Assembly: GCA_022823085.1 (NCBI GenBank) | Contig: JAJDXV010000010.1 | Coordinates: 1 to 59,245, forward strand | Origin: Candidatus Poribacteria bacterium | GTDB lineage: Bacteria; Poribacteria; WGA-4E; WGA-3G | DNA: 59,245 nucleotides | Direction of reading: 5' to 3' | Shown here: positions 1 to 7,855 of the stretch, piece after piece | Layout of the letters: each line of letters opens with the position of its first letter | Position numbering within the stretch: the stretch's first letter is position 1 | Translations under genes and position numbers: made by a program | Notes under the pieces: model-generated | Databases searched by the model: none | What the model saw: the letters and a program-made list of their open reading frames with translations, nothing else | Told to the model about the DNA's origin: nothing

Positions 1-4
1 GATA

Positions 5-31
5 CACGCCCCTGTATCTCGCAGAGGCGTG
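5..31. other. Short hairpin in leading non-coding stretch
   Basis: The first 255 bases carry no convincing gene. A 6-bp inverted repeat (CACGCC...GGCGTG) with a 15-base loop lies at the very start and could be the end of a terminator or repeat belonging to a gene outside the window. From position 136 the reading frame of the next gene is already open without an ATG or GTG, so part of this stretch may once have been coding. Confidence 0.25.
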
Positions 32-255
32 CTATAAATACAACTATCGTCATGAAAATATCTTCGCGAAACTAATAACAGGATGTTTCCAATAAATGGA
101 AAGTTTTAAAATTTTCTCAAGTCCAAAACGACTAATTCCGTTTCGTTTATAGTATCGTCCATACAGCAGTCAGATATTTCGCGTTACATAGGACGTTTTC
201 ACTACCGGGGGCATTCCCGGTTAAAGAATTCGTACAACAGCTGCCGGAAAACTTA

Positions 256-900
256 TTGTCTTTGCTCCGTTTTTTGGCGATTTTACTCTGTGTTGAGTTC
301 TTCGCGTATCAATCAAAAAGTCCATTCACTTTTTTTCATTTGGTGCTGGCAGTTATTTTGTCATACACGCTTGACCTGACCACGAAAAGATTTGGGATCA
401 AAGCCTACATTTCCTATCCGGTGTATTTCATCCCTGTCGTTGTCATTTTAATATTGAATCCAATTCTTCTACAAGCGTATTGGAAAAAATTTCTATTGTT
501 TGCCGTTATCTATCAACTTATTCTACCTATTGTGAACGCTTATATGCTTAATTTGGACAGGTTGTGTCTGAGTCAGTTAGTTCAAATTGAACATCTCCAA
601 CCGGGTATGATTCCGGCTGAAAAAATTGTCAAAAATCAGACAGATGAGGGAATTGTATACAGCAAAGAGAGTGCGGTTATTTCAGATGCTTTTGATGAAA
701 ATGTGCTGGTCTCACCAACTCCAGAAGGATTGTCTGATGAAGATGTGAGGGAACTTAAGGATTTGGCAAAGTCGGGGAGTTTTGGAAATTTTGGAGGAGC
801 ATTAGGGATTCAACATTCTGTGCATTTCGCGCCAATAATTCTAACAGGAACACTTGTGACAATTCTTTGTGGGGGCGTATTTTATGCCCCGATATTTTAA
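256..900 (+). CDS. Integral membrane protein of unknown function, possibly related to the C-terminal part of A24 prepilin peptidases
   Basis: The 214-residue product has four or five hydrophobic segments in its first 120 residues, a soluble stretch (about 125-185) and a final hydrophobic helix. The soluble part reads 'LQPGMIPAEKI...GLSDEDVRELKDL', followed by 'HFAPIILTGTLVTILCGG'. That order of a PGM turn, an acidic helix and a last membrane helix resembles the tail of archaeal-type A24 prepilin peptidases, but I see no catalytic GxGD motif, so this is only a resemblance. The start is a TTG with a weak GGAAA upstream. The frame stays open back to position 136, encoding a plausible peptide (VKEFVQQLPENLL), so the true start may be upstream or the gene may have lost its 5' end. 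No partner gene is visible; a cysteine-rich peptide gene follows after a hairpin leader. Confidence 0.5.
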   Translation: MSLLRFLAILLCVEFFAYQSKSPFTFFHLVLAVILSYTLDLTTKRFGIKAYISYPVYFIPVVVILILNPILLQAYWKKFLLFAVIYQLILPIVNAYMLNLDRLCLSQLVQIEHLQPGMIPAEKIVKNQTDEGIVYSKESAVISDAFDENVLVSPTPEGLSDEDVRELKDLAKSGSFGNFGGALGIQHSVHFAPIILTGTLVTILCGGVFYAPIF

Positions 901-931
901 GAGCATTCCCAGATTTTTTTACTTTTAAAGC

Positions 932-962
932 TTCCTGCCTATCCATTCGGCGATAGGCGGAA
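932..962 (+). promoter_or_regulatory. 5' UTR hairpin before cysteine-rich peptide 1
   Basis: TTCC-T-GCCTAT pairs with ATAGGC-GGAA, giving a 10-bp stem with one bulged T and a 10-base loop. It lies 11 bases before the Shine-Dalgarno of the peptide gene. The same structure precedes the second peptide gene (5950-5980), where the stem is GTCTAT/ATAGAC. One base pair changed C-G to T-A on both arms, which points to selection on RNA pairing. Confidence 0.6.
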
Positions 963-991
963 AATTAAAAGAGAAAGGAGGTGATACTGAT

Positions 992-1345
992 ATGCGAAGT
1001 CATTTACACAAGCAGGTGAACCGTAAAGTTTCTCACTTTATCGTGGGTGAAGAAGGTAAAGTGGGAAGTCGGAGTGCGTTTACCGCAGCAGCCTTCATCA
1101 GTGCAACATCACTGGCGGGCCTACTCCTCAACGTGCCCAATGCAGCAGCGGGACCTAATGATTGTGGTATTCAAGGGACGGATAATAATCCCATATGCAA
1201 CGACTTTGATAGATGGTGTTGTATATGTTGGGATCCGGAACTAAATGCGAATTATCACGGTTGTCATATAGAGGGTGAGTATAGGTGCACGTCCTCGGAC
1301 AAGAGCTCACCCGGAATGACTTGTTGGGACGTGATGGATTTTTAG
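992..1345 (+). CDS. Small secreted cysteine-rich peptide, copy 1
   Basis: I do not recognise the family. The 117-residue product has a long leader (about residues 1-53) that is nearly identical to that of the gene at 6012: a basic N-terminus, an 'IVGEEGKVGSRSAF' block, a hydrophobic stretch (FTAAAFISATSLAGLLL) and an Ala-rich processing site near NAAAG. The mature part is unrelated in sequence to copy 2 and holds eight cysteines, including an adjacent CC pair and a final C-W. This architecture fits an exported disulfide-stabilised mini-protein; a ribosomally made, leader-guided modified peptide is the alternative. Translation signals are exceptional: AAAGGAGGTGAT is a full match to the 16S 3' end, 6 bases before the ATG. 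A TolB-like propeller and an ABM-like gene lie downstream, separated by a transposase remnant. Confidence 0.75.
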   Translation: MRSHLHKQVNRKVSHFIVGEEGKVGSRSAFTAAAFISATSLAGLLLNVPNAAAGPNDCGIQGTDNNPICNDFDRWCCICWDPELNANYHGCHIEGEYRCTSSDKSSPGMTCWDVMDF

Positions 1346-1547
1346 GGCTGAAACGGTATCCGAGTACCAGTCGGTTGCCTTAGGATACTTAAAATCAAAC
1401 TGGCGTTTGTCCAGGTAATGTAAAAAGGGAAGTATGGGGATGACGAGAATAAAGAGCAATTTTGCTGTTTTTTCTACCCAGGGTATCAGTTCCGTATTTC
1501 CTTTTTTACCAGAATTTTGGTAGGTGGTGTTTACATTGTGAAAGTTA

Positions 1548-1576
1548 TTGACATTTTTTTTAGGTCTTGGTAGATT
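1548..1576 (+). promoter_or_regulatory. Candidate sigma70-type promoter before transposase remnant
   Basis: TTGACA is followed after 17 bases by TAGATT, 8 bases before the ATG of the decayed transposase. A similar arrangement (TTGACT-17-TAGACT, with the same GGTAGA.TCTA context) occurs at 59145-59173. Confidence 0.45.
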
Positions 1577-1583
1577 CTATGCT

Positions 1584-2062
1584 ATGAAAACAGAAAACAC
1601 AGAACCCATTGAAGACCTACCTGTGATGATCAGTGATGCTGTATGGAACAGCCTCCTGTCATTTCTCAAAGCATTGCCCAACGTTTATGCACGAAACTCT
1701 ATGCCGCAGTGAGTGATGACTTTCTATCATTACGTTTCACCTTGGTAGAGGGACAACACCATGACATCACGCAAGGCTCGACGTTAATTGCTGGCTACAC
1801 TTATGAGTCGGTTATTGCCGATACTGCCTACGACTCGGACGCTTTTCGGGCAGAGATTACTGCCGAAGGTGCCGAAGTTGTTATTCGGCCTCGCAAAAAT
1901 CGGACTCAAGACCGCCCTTATGATGAAGTTTTGTATAAACTTCGCAATGTCATAGAACGTTTTTTCATCGTTTCAAACAGTATCACTGGGTCGCCACGTG
2001 CTATGATAAATACGCTATCCGATACCTTGACAACTACGTTATGGATACTTGAGAGGTAAGCA
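1584..2062 (+). pseudogene. Decayed IS5-type DDE transposase
   Basis: Three pieces of one transposase are in different frames. An N-terminal piece begins at the ATG at 1584 and reads 'ISDAVWNSLLSFL', typical of the IS5-family N-terminus. A second piece (from about 1740) reads 'DITQGSTLIAG', 'VIADTAYDSDAF' and 'VIRPRKNRTQDRPYD', the DDE core with its conserved ADTAYDSD. After a frameshift in the T-run near 1961, a third piece reads 'HRFKQYHWVATCYDK'. The segment between pieces one and two is missing, so the protein cannot be made. I could not define terminal inverted repeats. It lies between peptide copy 1 and its propeller gene, so it probably split a unit that is still contiguous in the second copy (6012-7497). 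Confidence 0.8.
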
Positions 2063-2215
2063 GCATTGGTCCAGTAATGGATTGTGCCCTTACTTTGGGG
2101 TCTTATAGTTTCTTCCTCTGACCGCGGAGGTACTAGCAACCTCGTACACAACGAAGTGAAACAGATTTCATCTCATGCTATAGCACCTTCATGTCATTTT
2201 AGGAGTTTTAGAACA

Positions 2216-3166
2216 ATGAAAAGAATATTGGTATGTTTGATAGTATCAATGTTAAATAGTCTCCTTCTCACGATGAACCTTTATTCACAAGAGCCTAGTG
2301 TTGAGTATGTTGCCTTTAGTTCCAATCGAGATGGCAATCATGAAATTTATTTGATGGATATAGATGGCGGGAATCTTCGCAACTTAACAAACCATCCAGC
2401 ATCTGAGTACCATCCAACGTGGGCCCCTGATGGTCATCGGATAGCTTATGTTTCCCATCAGCACGGAAAAGGCGAAATTTACGTGATGGATGTTGAGAAA
2501 CAGGAACGCCGACGATTGACAAACCATCCGGCGGGTGATATAGAACCAGCGTGGTCACCGGATGGTCAATCAATCGCCTTTGTCTCGTACCGGACGGGTA
2601 ACAGAGACATCTACAAAGTGGATGTTAACACGGAAAATTTGCAACAACTCACAGATGCGGGAGTTAACGCAAAACCAGCGTGGTCGCCGGATGGAAAACA
2701 AATCGCTTTCAGTTCAAATCGGACTGCAAACGTTGACATTTATATCATGGATTCCGATGGGAAGGAATTGAAACGACTTACAAACCAACCGCAATCGGAA
2801 AGTGAGCCAGCGTGGTCGCCGGATGGAAAACAAATCGCCTTTAGTACCACGCTTTTGGGAAACACGGACATTTATATTATGAACATTGATGGACAGAATG
2901 TTCGCCGATTGACCCACCATCCAGCAGAAGACGGTTCTCCTACGTGGTCTCCAGACGGTCAATCGATTGTCTTTGGCGCGGAATTCGAGGAAAATAAAGA
3001 TATCTACATTATAGATATCGCAGCGATAACTCGTCGGCGGTTAACAAAGCATCCTGCAGTGGACTGGTCTCCCACCTGGAAACCTGCTGGTTTTTTCTCT
3101 GTTTCACCGACTGCGAAGGCGCAAACGACATTCTGGGGCAGACTGAAGCAGTCTGCTCGCGATTAA
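2216..3166 (+). CDS. Secreted TolB-like six-bladed beta-propeller protein (copy 1)
   Basis: The 316-residue protein starts at an ATG preceded by AGGAG and has a signal peptide (MKRILVCLIVSML...LYSQ). It then has six PD40/TolB-type blades, each with the cycle 'IAFxSxRxGNxDIYxMD' and 'xPAWSPDG'. It ends in 'QTTFWGRLKQSARD'. Proteins of this type fold as WD40-like propellers and usually bind proteins or glycans in the periplasm or at the surface; no enzymatic residues are evident. No peptidase domain follows, so it is not a tricorn or DPP-type enzyme. Two close paralogues lie at 4838 and 6493. The next gene starts 14 bases downstream, so the two are probably co-transcribed. An earlier in-frame start is possible, but it would lack a ribosome-binding site and bury the signal peptide. 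Confidence 0.85.
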   Translation: MKRILVCLIVSMLNSLLLTMNLYSQEPSVEYVAFSSNRDGNHEIYLMDIDGGNLRNLTNHPASEYHPTWAPDGHRIAYVSHQHGKGEIYVMDVEKQERRRLTNHPAGDIEPAWSPDGQSIAFVSYRTGNRDIYKVDVNTENLQQLTDAGVNAKPAWSPDGKQIAFSSNRTANVDIYIMDSDGKELKRLTNQPQSESEPAWSPDGKQIAFSTTLLGNTDIYIMNIDGQNVRRLTHHPAEDGSPTWSPDGQSIVFGAEFEENKDIYIIDIAAITRRRLTKHPAVDWSPTWKPAGFFSVSPTAKAQTTFWGRLKQSARD

Positions 3167-3180
3167 ATGAGGCGTATCTC

Positions 3181-3465
3181 ATGTCACAATATGGCACTTT
3201 CTATGTTGTAACAACAAAGCAAGGGGTCAGACCGAACCGTTTGAAGAGGTTTCTTTTAAAGGAATGGTTCCCTGCACTACAATCTGCTTCAGGTTGCCTT
3301 GATGTAGAACTCTGGGAAAGCCAACGGAGTCGCGGACGTTATTTGGTGTGTGAGCTCTGGGAGAGTCAGGAAGTTTATCTTCAGAACTCTGAGAAACTCT
3401 GGAATGAGGAAAAGAAGGATATCTTTGACAAACTTAACTTGTATGGGACGATCAAAACTGATTAA
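3181..3465 (+). CDS. Small ABM-like (dimeric alpha/beta barrel) protein
   Basis: The 94-residue protein reads 'GTFYVVTTKQGVRPNRLKRF...EWFPALQSASGCLDVELWES...YLVCELWESQEVYLQN', the layout of the antibiotic-biosynthesis-monooxygenase/NIPSNAP fold: a strand, a helix ending in a G-C-L-D-V strand, then a strand and the 'E-W-x-S' helix. Such proteins act as small cytoplasmic dimers, some as monooxygenases or heme-degrading enzymes, many with unknown substrates. It follows the propeller gene by 14 bases and has a near-identical partner in the second module (7596) that is truncated. The pairing of a cytoplasmic ABM protein with a secreted propeller and a cysteine-rich peptide is unusual, and its substrate cannot be inferred here. 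Confidence 0.65.
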   Translation: MSQYGTFYVVTTKQGVRPNRLKRFLLKEWFPALQSASGCLDVELWESQRSRGRYLVCELWESQEVYLQNSEKLWNEEKKDIFDKLNLYGTIKTD

Positions 3466-3521
3466 GGCAGCAACGCTGCGGGAATAATACTCCAAAAAGT
3501 CAGAATGTATGAGAGGAACTA

Positions 3522-4052
3522 ATGAAAAAAAAGCATATTCTGTGGATACTTCTGCTAACTGCTGTTGTGGCGACACCGCCTATCTATCAGCGGTTGAGCG
3601 AGGCACATCGATTAAAACAGATTAAAACGATAAAACATGAAGCATCTCAAATCAATGCGGTATCGTTAAACAATTTTCTGGAGCAGTTGAAGGAAGTTTC
3701 ACCACAAGAGACGTTGCTCGTGCTGTATACGGGCAGCACGCAAGGGCATCTTGAACCGTGTGGTTGCTTCATTGGTCAATCCGGTGGGCTGCCGAGACGT
3801 GCTACTGCGATCTCTTCCATTCGAGCGCAAGGATTTTCACCGCTGTTAGTCGATCTTGGGGGTATCCTCCCGACAAAGGAATCAAAAATGAAGGAAAGTG
3901 TGATCTCAACGGCGACTTCTCCCAGCGATGCCGTCGCCGAAACATTCCGTACCAATGTGGTGCATCCGTTGGATCAATTGAGAACACAGAAAGTGCTGGA
4001 ATCGATGCGATTGTTAAAATATGAGGCACTCGTCCCCGACTTTGGTGGTTGA
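3522..4052 (+). pseudogene. Truncated UshA-like metallophosphoesterase (N-terminal fragment)
   Basis: The 176-residue reading frame has a signal anchor (HILWILLLTAVVATPPIY) and the block 'LYTGSTQGHLEPCGCFIGQSGGLPRRAT'. This is the first metal-site region of the UshA-like/5'-nucleotidase branch that carries an E-P-C-G-C motif after the strand. Full-length members are several hundred residues longer and include further metal-binding Asn/His motifs, which are absent. Reading stops at 4052 just after 'LLKYEALVPDFGG'. The next 60 bases continue in another frame without restoring the family, so I treat it as broken. It may belong to the peptide module or be an independent remnant. Confidence 0.6.
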
Positions 4053-4174
4053 TGGAAAGGTGATTTCTGGTAGCCTCTGGAGAGGCAAAGTATCAGGTAT
4101 CTGCCGTTAATTGTTGCGGTTTATTGAAGGTTTTTGTGCAAGTTTTGATTCTTTTCAGGAGGGAATGCCCGTTT

Positions 4175-4456
4175 ATGGTTTTTGAAGGATTTGAACAGCA
4201 ATTTGAAGCACTTTTTGAAGAGAAATCCAGAAAGTATCCAAATTCATCTGACTATCTCCGTCACTCATTCTTGCGTTCGATCGCATCTCAGATCGAATTG
4301 ATGTTGGCACGTTTACAGACCGAGATTGCTAAAGATGACACTTATTGGGAGAACTATGAACAGGTCGTTTCAGATGTTCTTTCTGTGATGGAGATGAAGG
4401 CTGACGAATTGTTAAGTTTGGAGGTATCTGACATCGAAATCCACGCGAGGTGTTAG
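4175..4456 (+). CDS. Small helical protein of unknown function
   Basis: I do not recognise this 93-residue product. It is acidic and predicted helical throughout (FEGFEQQFEALFEEK, IASQIELMLARLQTEI, VVSDVLSVMEMKADELLSLE). The start is an ATG with AGGAGGG 11 bases upstream; the frame is open further upstream to a TTG at 4124 that lacks a ribosome-binding site. It stands alone between the UshA fragment and a long gene-free stretch, so it could be an intact orphan or a shortened gene. Confidence 0.4.
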   Translation: MVFEGFEQQFEALFEEKSRKYPNSSDYLRHSFLRSIASQIELMLARLQTEIAKDDTYWENYEQVVSDVLSVMEMKADELLSLEVSDIEIHARC

Positions 4457-4837
4457 ACTTATATGAACGCGCAAATTTGGAGGTTCTTGATTTTTCGGCG
4501 AAGGAATTCAAGATAGACACAGGTTCGTTTATAGCGACTTTTGCTTTAAGTATAAAGGTTTGAATCGTCGTTACAACGTTCATCTTTTCAGGTTTTACCA
4601 TAAAAATTCGCTTTTTTTTCATAAAACAGGTTTAGAAGGCAATCCTAACATCTGTTCGGGAGCTCTAACGGGAGAACACTGTCAACTTTTCATAACTCCT
4701 AAACTTAGCAAACTGTCCAAACTATTGTTCCTTTAGGGAGTGGTGAAAAAAAACGTAGGCAGTACAGTGTTTACTGACCTGCTGAGTGGGCAAAGCGGTA
4801 AAATCGATTCTGAATGACATGAATGGAGAAAATAAAA
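4457..4837. other. Gene-free stretch
   Basis: No coding pattern, RNA gene or repeat is evident in these 380 bases. The A/T-rich middle and runs of T around 4610 are compatible with a terminator after the small helical gene, but I cannot define a stem. The last 30 bases provide the GGAGA ribosome-binding site of the next propeller gene. Confidence 0.4.
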
Positions 4838-5809
4838 ATGAAACGGCACCTGACTTATATCATGTTTGGAACGATACTAATTTTAGGGCATTTCCTGCTC
4901 GCGGCGAACCTTTATGTCTACGCGTCCGATGTTCCTTATATTGCTTTTAGTTCCGAGCGGCGGAATAAAAATTATGATATCTACATGATGGATATCAACG
5001 GCAATAATCTCCAGCGGTTGACAGACCACTTGGCCAATGATACTTCTCCTACGTTTTCGCCAGACGGACGGCGGATGGCTTATGTTTCGGGTCGGGATGG
5101 CAATAGGGAAATTTATGTGATGAATCTCAAGACAAAGGTATCGCGCCGGTTGACGAACCATCCGGGACGTGACCATAGTCCCGCATGGTCTCCAGATGGA
5201 CGATGGATTGCGTTTGCCTCTGAGAGAGCAGGGACGCTTGACATCTACAAGATCGAACCCAGTGGTGCGAATCTCCAACAGTTGACGGACGCGGATGAGA
5301 AGAACAACACCCCGGTTTGGTCCCCTGATGGTCAATTCATCGCTTTTCGTTCTTTCAAGGACCCGGCTGGCATTTATATCATGGATGCAGATGGCGGAAA
5401 TGTAAGTAGGATCAAAAACCAACCCAACCAAGCATATACGCCCGCGTGGTCTCCGGATGGGAAACAGATTGCCTTTTGTGCAGTTTTTTTCAAAGGCTAT
5501 GACATCTGCATCCTAAACGTTGATGGGACAGATCTCAGACGGATCACCCGCCATCGGAACGGTGAGGGGTCGCCCGCTTGGTCCCCTGATGGACACACGA
5601 TTGTTTTCATGTCTTGGTGGGAGAGAACTTCTGACATCTATCGAACAGATGTCAATGGCATCATAAGGAATCGCCGCCGATTGACTCGCCATCCGGCAAT
5701 GGATATAGGTCCGACGTGGGTACCAACAGGTGCTTTTTCTGTTTCGCCGATGGTCAACACACAAGCAACCTTGTGGGGGCGACTCAAGCAGTCTATTAGT
5801 GCTAAATGA
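4838..5809 (+). CDS. Secreted TolB-like six-bladed beta-propeller protein (copy 2)
   Basis: The 323-residue protein begins with a signal peptide (MKRHLTYIMFGTILILG...YAS) and has six blades carrying 'SPTFSPDG', 'SPAWSPDG', 'TPVWSPDG', 'TPAWSPDG', 'SPAWSPDG' and 'GPTWVPTG'. Its tail is 'QATLWGRLKQSISAK', matching the tails of the copies at 2216 and 6493. I chose the ATG at 4838 because GGAGA lies 8 bases upstream; an ATG five codons earlier would put that sequence inside the gene. Unlike the other copies it has no peptide gene directly before it and no ABM gene after it, so it may be a solitary duplicate. Role inferred as extracytoplasmic binding. Confidence 0.85.
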   Translation: MKRHLTYIMFGTILILGHFLLAANLYVYASDVPYIAFSSERRNKNYDIYMMDINGNNLQRLTDHLANDTSPTFSPDGRRMAYVSGRDGNREIYVMNLKTKVSRRLTNHPGRDHSPAWSPDGRWIAFASERAGTLDIYKIEPSGANLQQLTDADEKNNTPVWSPDGQFIAFRSFKDPAGIYIMDADGGNVSRIKNQPNQAYTPAWSPDGKQIAFCAVFFKGYDICILNVDGTDLRRITRHRNGEGSPAWSPDGHTIVFMSWWERTSDIYRTDVNGIIRNRRRLTRHPAMDIGPTWVPTGAFSVSPMVNTQATLWGRLKQSISAK

Positions 5810-5916
5810 AGTTAATTGGATAAGGGAAAGTGAATCTACAGAGAACGACGTAAGTGATTCGTGGGTTGAAAATGGAATATCAAGGATCTGTAGTGTCTCA
5901 CATCACGGGATTAGGA

Positions 5917-5943
5917 GTTTCCAACTTCTGTGAAGTTGGAAAC
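5917..5943 (+). other. Perfect 12-bp hairpin
   Basis: GTTTCCAACTTC, TGT, GAAGTTGGAAAC form a perfect stem with a 3-base loop. No T-run follows, so it is not a standard terminator for the propeller gene upstream. It is absent from the equivalent place before peptide copy 1, so it is likely an inserted repeat or an added RNA element. Confidence 0.5.
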
Positions 5944-5949
5944 CAAGGC

Positions 5950-5980
5950 TTCCTGTCTATACATTTAGCGATAGACGGAA
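5950..5980 (+). promoter_or_regulatory. 5' UTR hairpin before cysteine-rich peptide 2
   Basis: TTCC-T-GTCTAT pairs with ATAGAC-GGAA. It is the counterpart of the hairpin at 932-962, with a compensatory change in the stem and a different loop. The flanking GGAAAATT and the Shine-Dalgarno (AAAGGAGGTGAT at 5994-6005) are conserved. Confidence 0.6.
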
Positions 5981-6011
5981 AATTGAAAAAGAGAAAGGAG
6001 GTGATACTAAT

Positions 6012-6305
6012 ATGCGAAGTCATTTACACACGCAGGTGAACCGTAAAGTTTCTCGCTTTATCGTGGGTGAAGAAGGTAAAGTGGGAAGTCGGAGTGCGTT
6101 TACCGCAGCAGCCTTCATTGGTGCGACCTCGTTGGCAGGTATACTCCTCGCTGCGCCCAATGCAGACGCAGCAGGTTGGTGTGGGGATCAAGGGGCTTGG
6201 TGTCCAGATCATACGCCTTATTGTTGTAGAATGGGGATGGGAAATAACTATGTATGCTTGCAGCAGGATCCAAATATTGCTGGAATTGAATGTTGGCAGG
6301 TCTAG
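6012..6305 (+). CDS. Small secreted cysteine-rich peptide, copy 2
   Basis: The 97-residue product shares its leader with the gene at 992 almost residue for residue through 'GKVGSRSAFTAAAFI', then diverges fully after the Ala-rich cleavage region (NADAA). The mature part of about 45 residues has six cysteines in the order C-x6-C-x6-CC-x9-C-x11-C-W. The C..C..CC..C..C order resembles inhibitor cystine knot peptides, although the fifth loop is longer than is typical. I infer an exported disulfide-rich mini-protein; a leader-directed modified peptide is possible but no modification enzyme is adjacent. A strong terminator follows at once (6322-6355), so the peptide is probably made from its own abundant mRNA, with limited read-through into the propeller gene. 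Confidence 0.75.
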   Translation: MRSHLHTQVNRKVSRFIVGEEGKVGSRSAFTAAAFIGATSLAGILLAAPNADAAGWCGDQGAWCPDHTPYCCRMGMGNNYVCLQQDPNIAGIECWQV

Positions 6306-6321
6306 CATCAAGATTTTAAAA

Positions 6322-6355
6322 GTGAGTGGTATATTCAACTTCCACTCACCTTTTT
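6322..6355 (+). terminator. Rho-independent terminator of peptide gene 2
   Basis: GTGAGTGG (6322-6329) pairs with CCACTCAC (6342-6349) and is followed by a T-run (6351-6355). It lies 17 bases after the peptide stop codon. Confidence 0.8.
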
Positions 6356-6492
6356 GAAATTCCTCTTTGGGATGCCTCATCGATGTAATCCCAAGTACGG
6401 GGTTTCCGGAGAGATAAACGGTTCGTTTTGATAACACAAGAGTGCCTCTATCTCTCCTCCTCAATCTTTTAACTTTTAGGAGGCATTGAACA

Positions 6493-7497
6493 ATGAAACG
6501 CAAATTTGTATCTCCGCTGTTGTGGACAATATTACTGTTAATAAGCGACATGCTGCTTGGGATAAGCGTCTCCGTGCAAGCCTTTGGAGTAGGTGATATT
6601 TCTTTTGTATCCAACCGGGATGGGAACTTTGAAATCTATCTGATGGACCTAGATGGCGGGAATCTCATCAATCTAACGAACCATCCAATAGATGACGTTT
6701 CTCCTACATGGTCCCCTGATGGTCGCTTTTTCGCATTTGTTTCGTATTTAGAGGACCTGAACTCCGAAATCTATGTGATGGATGTAAAAACGAAGAAACG
6801 TCGGCGGTTGACTAACCATCCAGGATTGGACAAAGATCCGGCGTGGTCGCCTGATGGACAATGGATCGCGTTTTCCTCCAGCCGCGCACGGGATCTTTTT
6901 GGGGAAACTGATATCTACAAAATGGATGTGAACGGCAATAACTTGCAACAGTTGACAAAAACGGGATTCATGAACGAACTTCCTGCGTGGTCGCCGGATA
7001 GCCAATGGATCGCCTTCCGTTCCACTCGGAAAAACAGAGGGGACATCTATACAATGAATGCGGAGGGTGAACAACTGAAGCGCCTCACGGGTACAAGAGG
7101 AGCGACAAATCCTACGTGGTTACTTGGTGGAAAGCAGATTGCTTTCCATAACATGGTTCAATTCTATCTCGTTACCCTCGACGGGCAAAACGTAAGACCT
7201 TTGGGGGTTCTGCCGAAGGGATATACGTCTCCGGCGTGGTCCCCGGATGACCAATGGATTGCCTGTGTTTTGGAAGAAAATCCGGAGGCGATCTTTAGGA
7301 ATCGCGATTCAAACATTTATCTTATCCCCGCAGAGGGCGGCGAACCCCAACAGTTAACAAAACATGCAAGGAAGGATTTCTCTCCCGTTTGGGTGCCCTC
7401 TGGTTTTTTCTCCATCTCTCCGACAGCCAACATGCAAACAACGCTCTGGGGAACGCTGAAGCAATCTGTCCAGGACTATAGTAAAACCGAAAAATAA
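6493..7497 (+). CDS. Secreted TolB-like six-bladed beta-propeller protein (copy 3)
   Basis: The 334-residue protein has a signal peptide (LLWTILLLISDMLLGISVSVQA), then six TolB/PD40-type blades. Three have the standard WSPD turn and one is degenerate ('NPTWLLGG'). The tail is 'QTTLWGTLKQSVQDYSKTEK'. AGGAGG lies upstream of the ATG. It stands in the order peptide - propeller - ABM, which shows the original layout of the module whose first copy was split by a transposase. A 9-bp hairpin (GGTTCGGTT/AACCGAACC, 7522-7543) without a T-run separates it from the ABM remnant. Function inferred as periplasmic or surface binding. Confidence 0.85.
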   Translation: MKRKFVSPLLWTILLLISDMLLGISVSVQAFGVGDISFVSNRDGNFEIYLMDLDGGNLINLTNHPIDDVSPTWSPDGRFFAFVSYLEDLNSEIYVMDVKTKKRRRLTNHPGLDKDPAWSPDGQWIAFSSSRARDLFGETDIYKMDVNGNNLQQLTKTGFMNELPAWSPDSQWIAFRSTRKNRGDIYTMNAEGEQLKRLTGTRGATNPTWLLGGKQIAFHNMVQFYLVTLDGQNVRPLGVLPKGYTSPAWSPDDQWIACVLEENPEAIFRNRDSNIYLIPAEGGEPQQLTKHARKDFSPVWVPSGFFSISPTANMQTTLWGTLKQSVQDYSKTEK

Positions 7498-7595
7498 AGA
7501 GACACTTTCCTCCCCCGGGTAGGTTCGGTTTCCTAACCGAACCGGTGCGGAGTGTCCTATTAATTCTAAACTTTACTATAAATGAGGTATATCTA

Positions 7596-7796
7596 ATGTC
7601 CCAACATGGCACTTTCTATATCGTAACAGCAAAACAGGGGGTCAGACCGAACCGTTTGAAGAAGTTTCTTTTAAAGGAATGGTTCCCTGCACTCCAGTCC
7701 ACTTCAGGTTGTCTCGATGTAGAACTTTGGGAGAGTCAACGGAGTCGTGGGCGTTATCTGGTATGCGAATTGTGGGTTTACATCTCCTCTGGTTGA
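7596..7796 (+). pseudogene. Truncated copy of the ABM-like gene
   Basis: The first 55 residues are nearly identical to the gene at 3181 (GTFYIVTAKQGVRPNRLKKF...ASGC-like core, VELWESQRSRGRYLVCELW). The frame then breaks in a small deletion and ends in VYISSG, losing the last third of the barrel. The high identity up to the break shows a recent duplication followed by decay. Confidence 0.8.
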
Positions 7797-7855
7797 GGAT
7801 AGTGTGATTTTGTTTCCTACGTAGTTTCTTTCTGTATTGAGTGTCGCGTGGGTAG

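Noticed and set aside
3522..4052. Complete UshA-like enzyme of the peptide module
   Set aside because: Only the first metal-site region is present and the frame stops before the remaining catalytic motifs.
5917..5943. Terminator for the propeller gene at 4838
   Set aside because: The stem is perfect, but no T-run follows on either strand and it is more than 100 bases from the stop codon.
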